From Bacillota bacterium (GTDB lineage Bacteria; Bacillota_E; RBS10-35; JAJYVN01), in the NCBI GenBank assembly GCA_021846605.1, contig JAJZWQ010000166.1, positions 1 through 6,477 of the forward strand: 6,477 bases of DNA. Direction: 5' to 3'. The notes beneath the pieces are model-generated. The model saw only the letters and a list, made by a program, of their open reading frames with translations. It was not told where the DNA came from and ran no database searches. This document shows positions 6,383 to 6,477 of the stretch, in pieces. Position 1 is the stretch's first letter. Every line of letters starts with the position of its first letter. The translations under genes and the position numbers were made by a program.

Positions 6383-6477
6383 CACGGATGCGGACTGCAT
6401 CCTCGGCAGAACGAGTGGGCTGCGGCCAAACACGGTGCGCGGCACGCTTGACCGGGAACTTCGACATCTTGCGCTTG
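6378..6477 (-). CDS. IS4-family transposase, C-terminal end (partial)
   Basis: The minus strand from the right edge to a TAA at 6380-6378 reads KRKMSKFPVKRAAHRVWPQP, then TRSAEDAVRIRA and stop. A basic tail of the form RKMS-(K/N)-(F/W)-x-x-KR-x-x-H-x-x-WPQP is one I recognise from the C-termini of IS4-family DDE transposases. Only 32 residues are visible, so whether the gene is intact cannot be judged. The catalytic DDE residues would be beyond the window. Confidence 0.65.
   Translation of the reverse strand, partial: KRKMSKFPVKRAAHRVWPQPTRSAEDAVRIRA

Larger units (their letters stand above)
6276..6477 (-). mobile_element. End of an IS4-type insertion sequence (continues past right edge)
   Basis: A transposase C-terminus on the minus strand stops at 6378. 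It is followed (towards lower coordinates) by roughly 100 bases that are less GC-rich than the rest of the window, ending at GCAATACCGATCAGTTAGG (6276-6294). I recall closely similar termini (AATACCG...CAGTTA) beside IS4-type transposases, which is why I place the element end near 6276. The exact terminal base and any target duplication cannot be set, because the other end is outside the window. Confidence 0.55.

Noticed and set aside
6388..6477. An open frame on the plus strand starting at ATG 6388 and running off the edge.
   Set aside because: It lies antisense to the IS4-type transposase C-terminus, which has a recognisable basic tail motif; the plus frame has no ribosome site or recognisable content.

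Overview
The window is strongly GC-rich DNA with G/C-heavy third codon positions, from a bacterium whose phylum I cannot name from sequence alone. A high-GC soil or environmental lineage would fit, and the several unrelated mobile-element fragments suggest an accessory region. Two intact genes fill most of it. They are transcribed divergently from a 381-base spacer (4183-4563), and broken or partial mobile-element genes lie on both outer flanks.

Layout: (1) 1-171, minus strand: the truncated middle-to-late part of an IS1634-type transposase, running off the left edge and containing a terminator-like hairpin. (2) 172-396: no convincing gene. (3) 397-4182, minus strand: a very large (about 1261 aa) cytoplasmic glycoside hydrolase related to family GH106 (alpha-L-rhamnosidase-like), with an N-terminal TIM-barrel-type catalytic part followed by several beta-sandwich modules. 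(4) 4183-4563: the divergent control region, holding a near-perfect 35-base hairpin. (5) 4564-6039, plus strand: a 491-aa protein of the L-fucose/L-arabinose isomerase-like superfamily, with a textbook Shine-Dalgarno sequence and GTG start. (6) 6061-6186, plus strand: the last ~39 codons of a tyrosine recombinase. (7) 6188-6256: an inverted repeat and direct repeats built on TGTCTGCA. (8) about 6276 to the right edge: the end of an IS4-type insertion sequence, including the C-terminal 32 codons of its transposase on the minus strand and two copies of a 19-base repeat.

Working model (inference): the hydrolase releases a monosaccharide, possibly a deoxy sugar such as L-rhamnose or L-fucose or a pentose such as L-arabinose, from a small glycoside that has already been imported, since no signal peptide is visible. 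The isomerase then converts the aldose to a ketose. The pair looks like a small catabolic module that has been moved about by, or sits among, mobile elements. Neither the true substrate nor the transporter and kinase partners can be seen here. I found no RNA genes, CRISPR arrays or defence systems.
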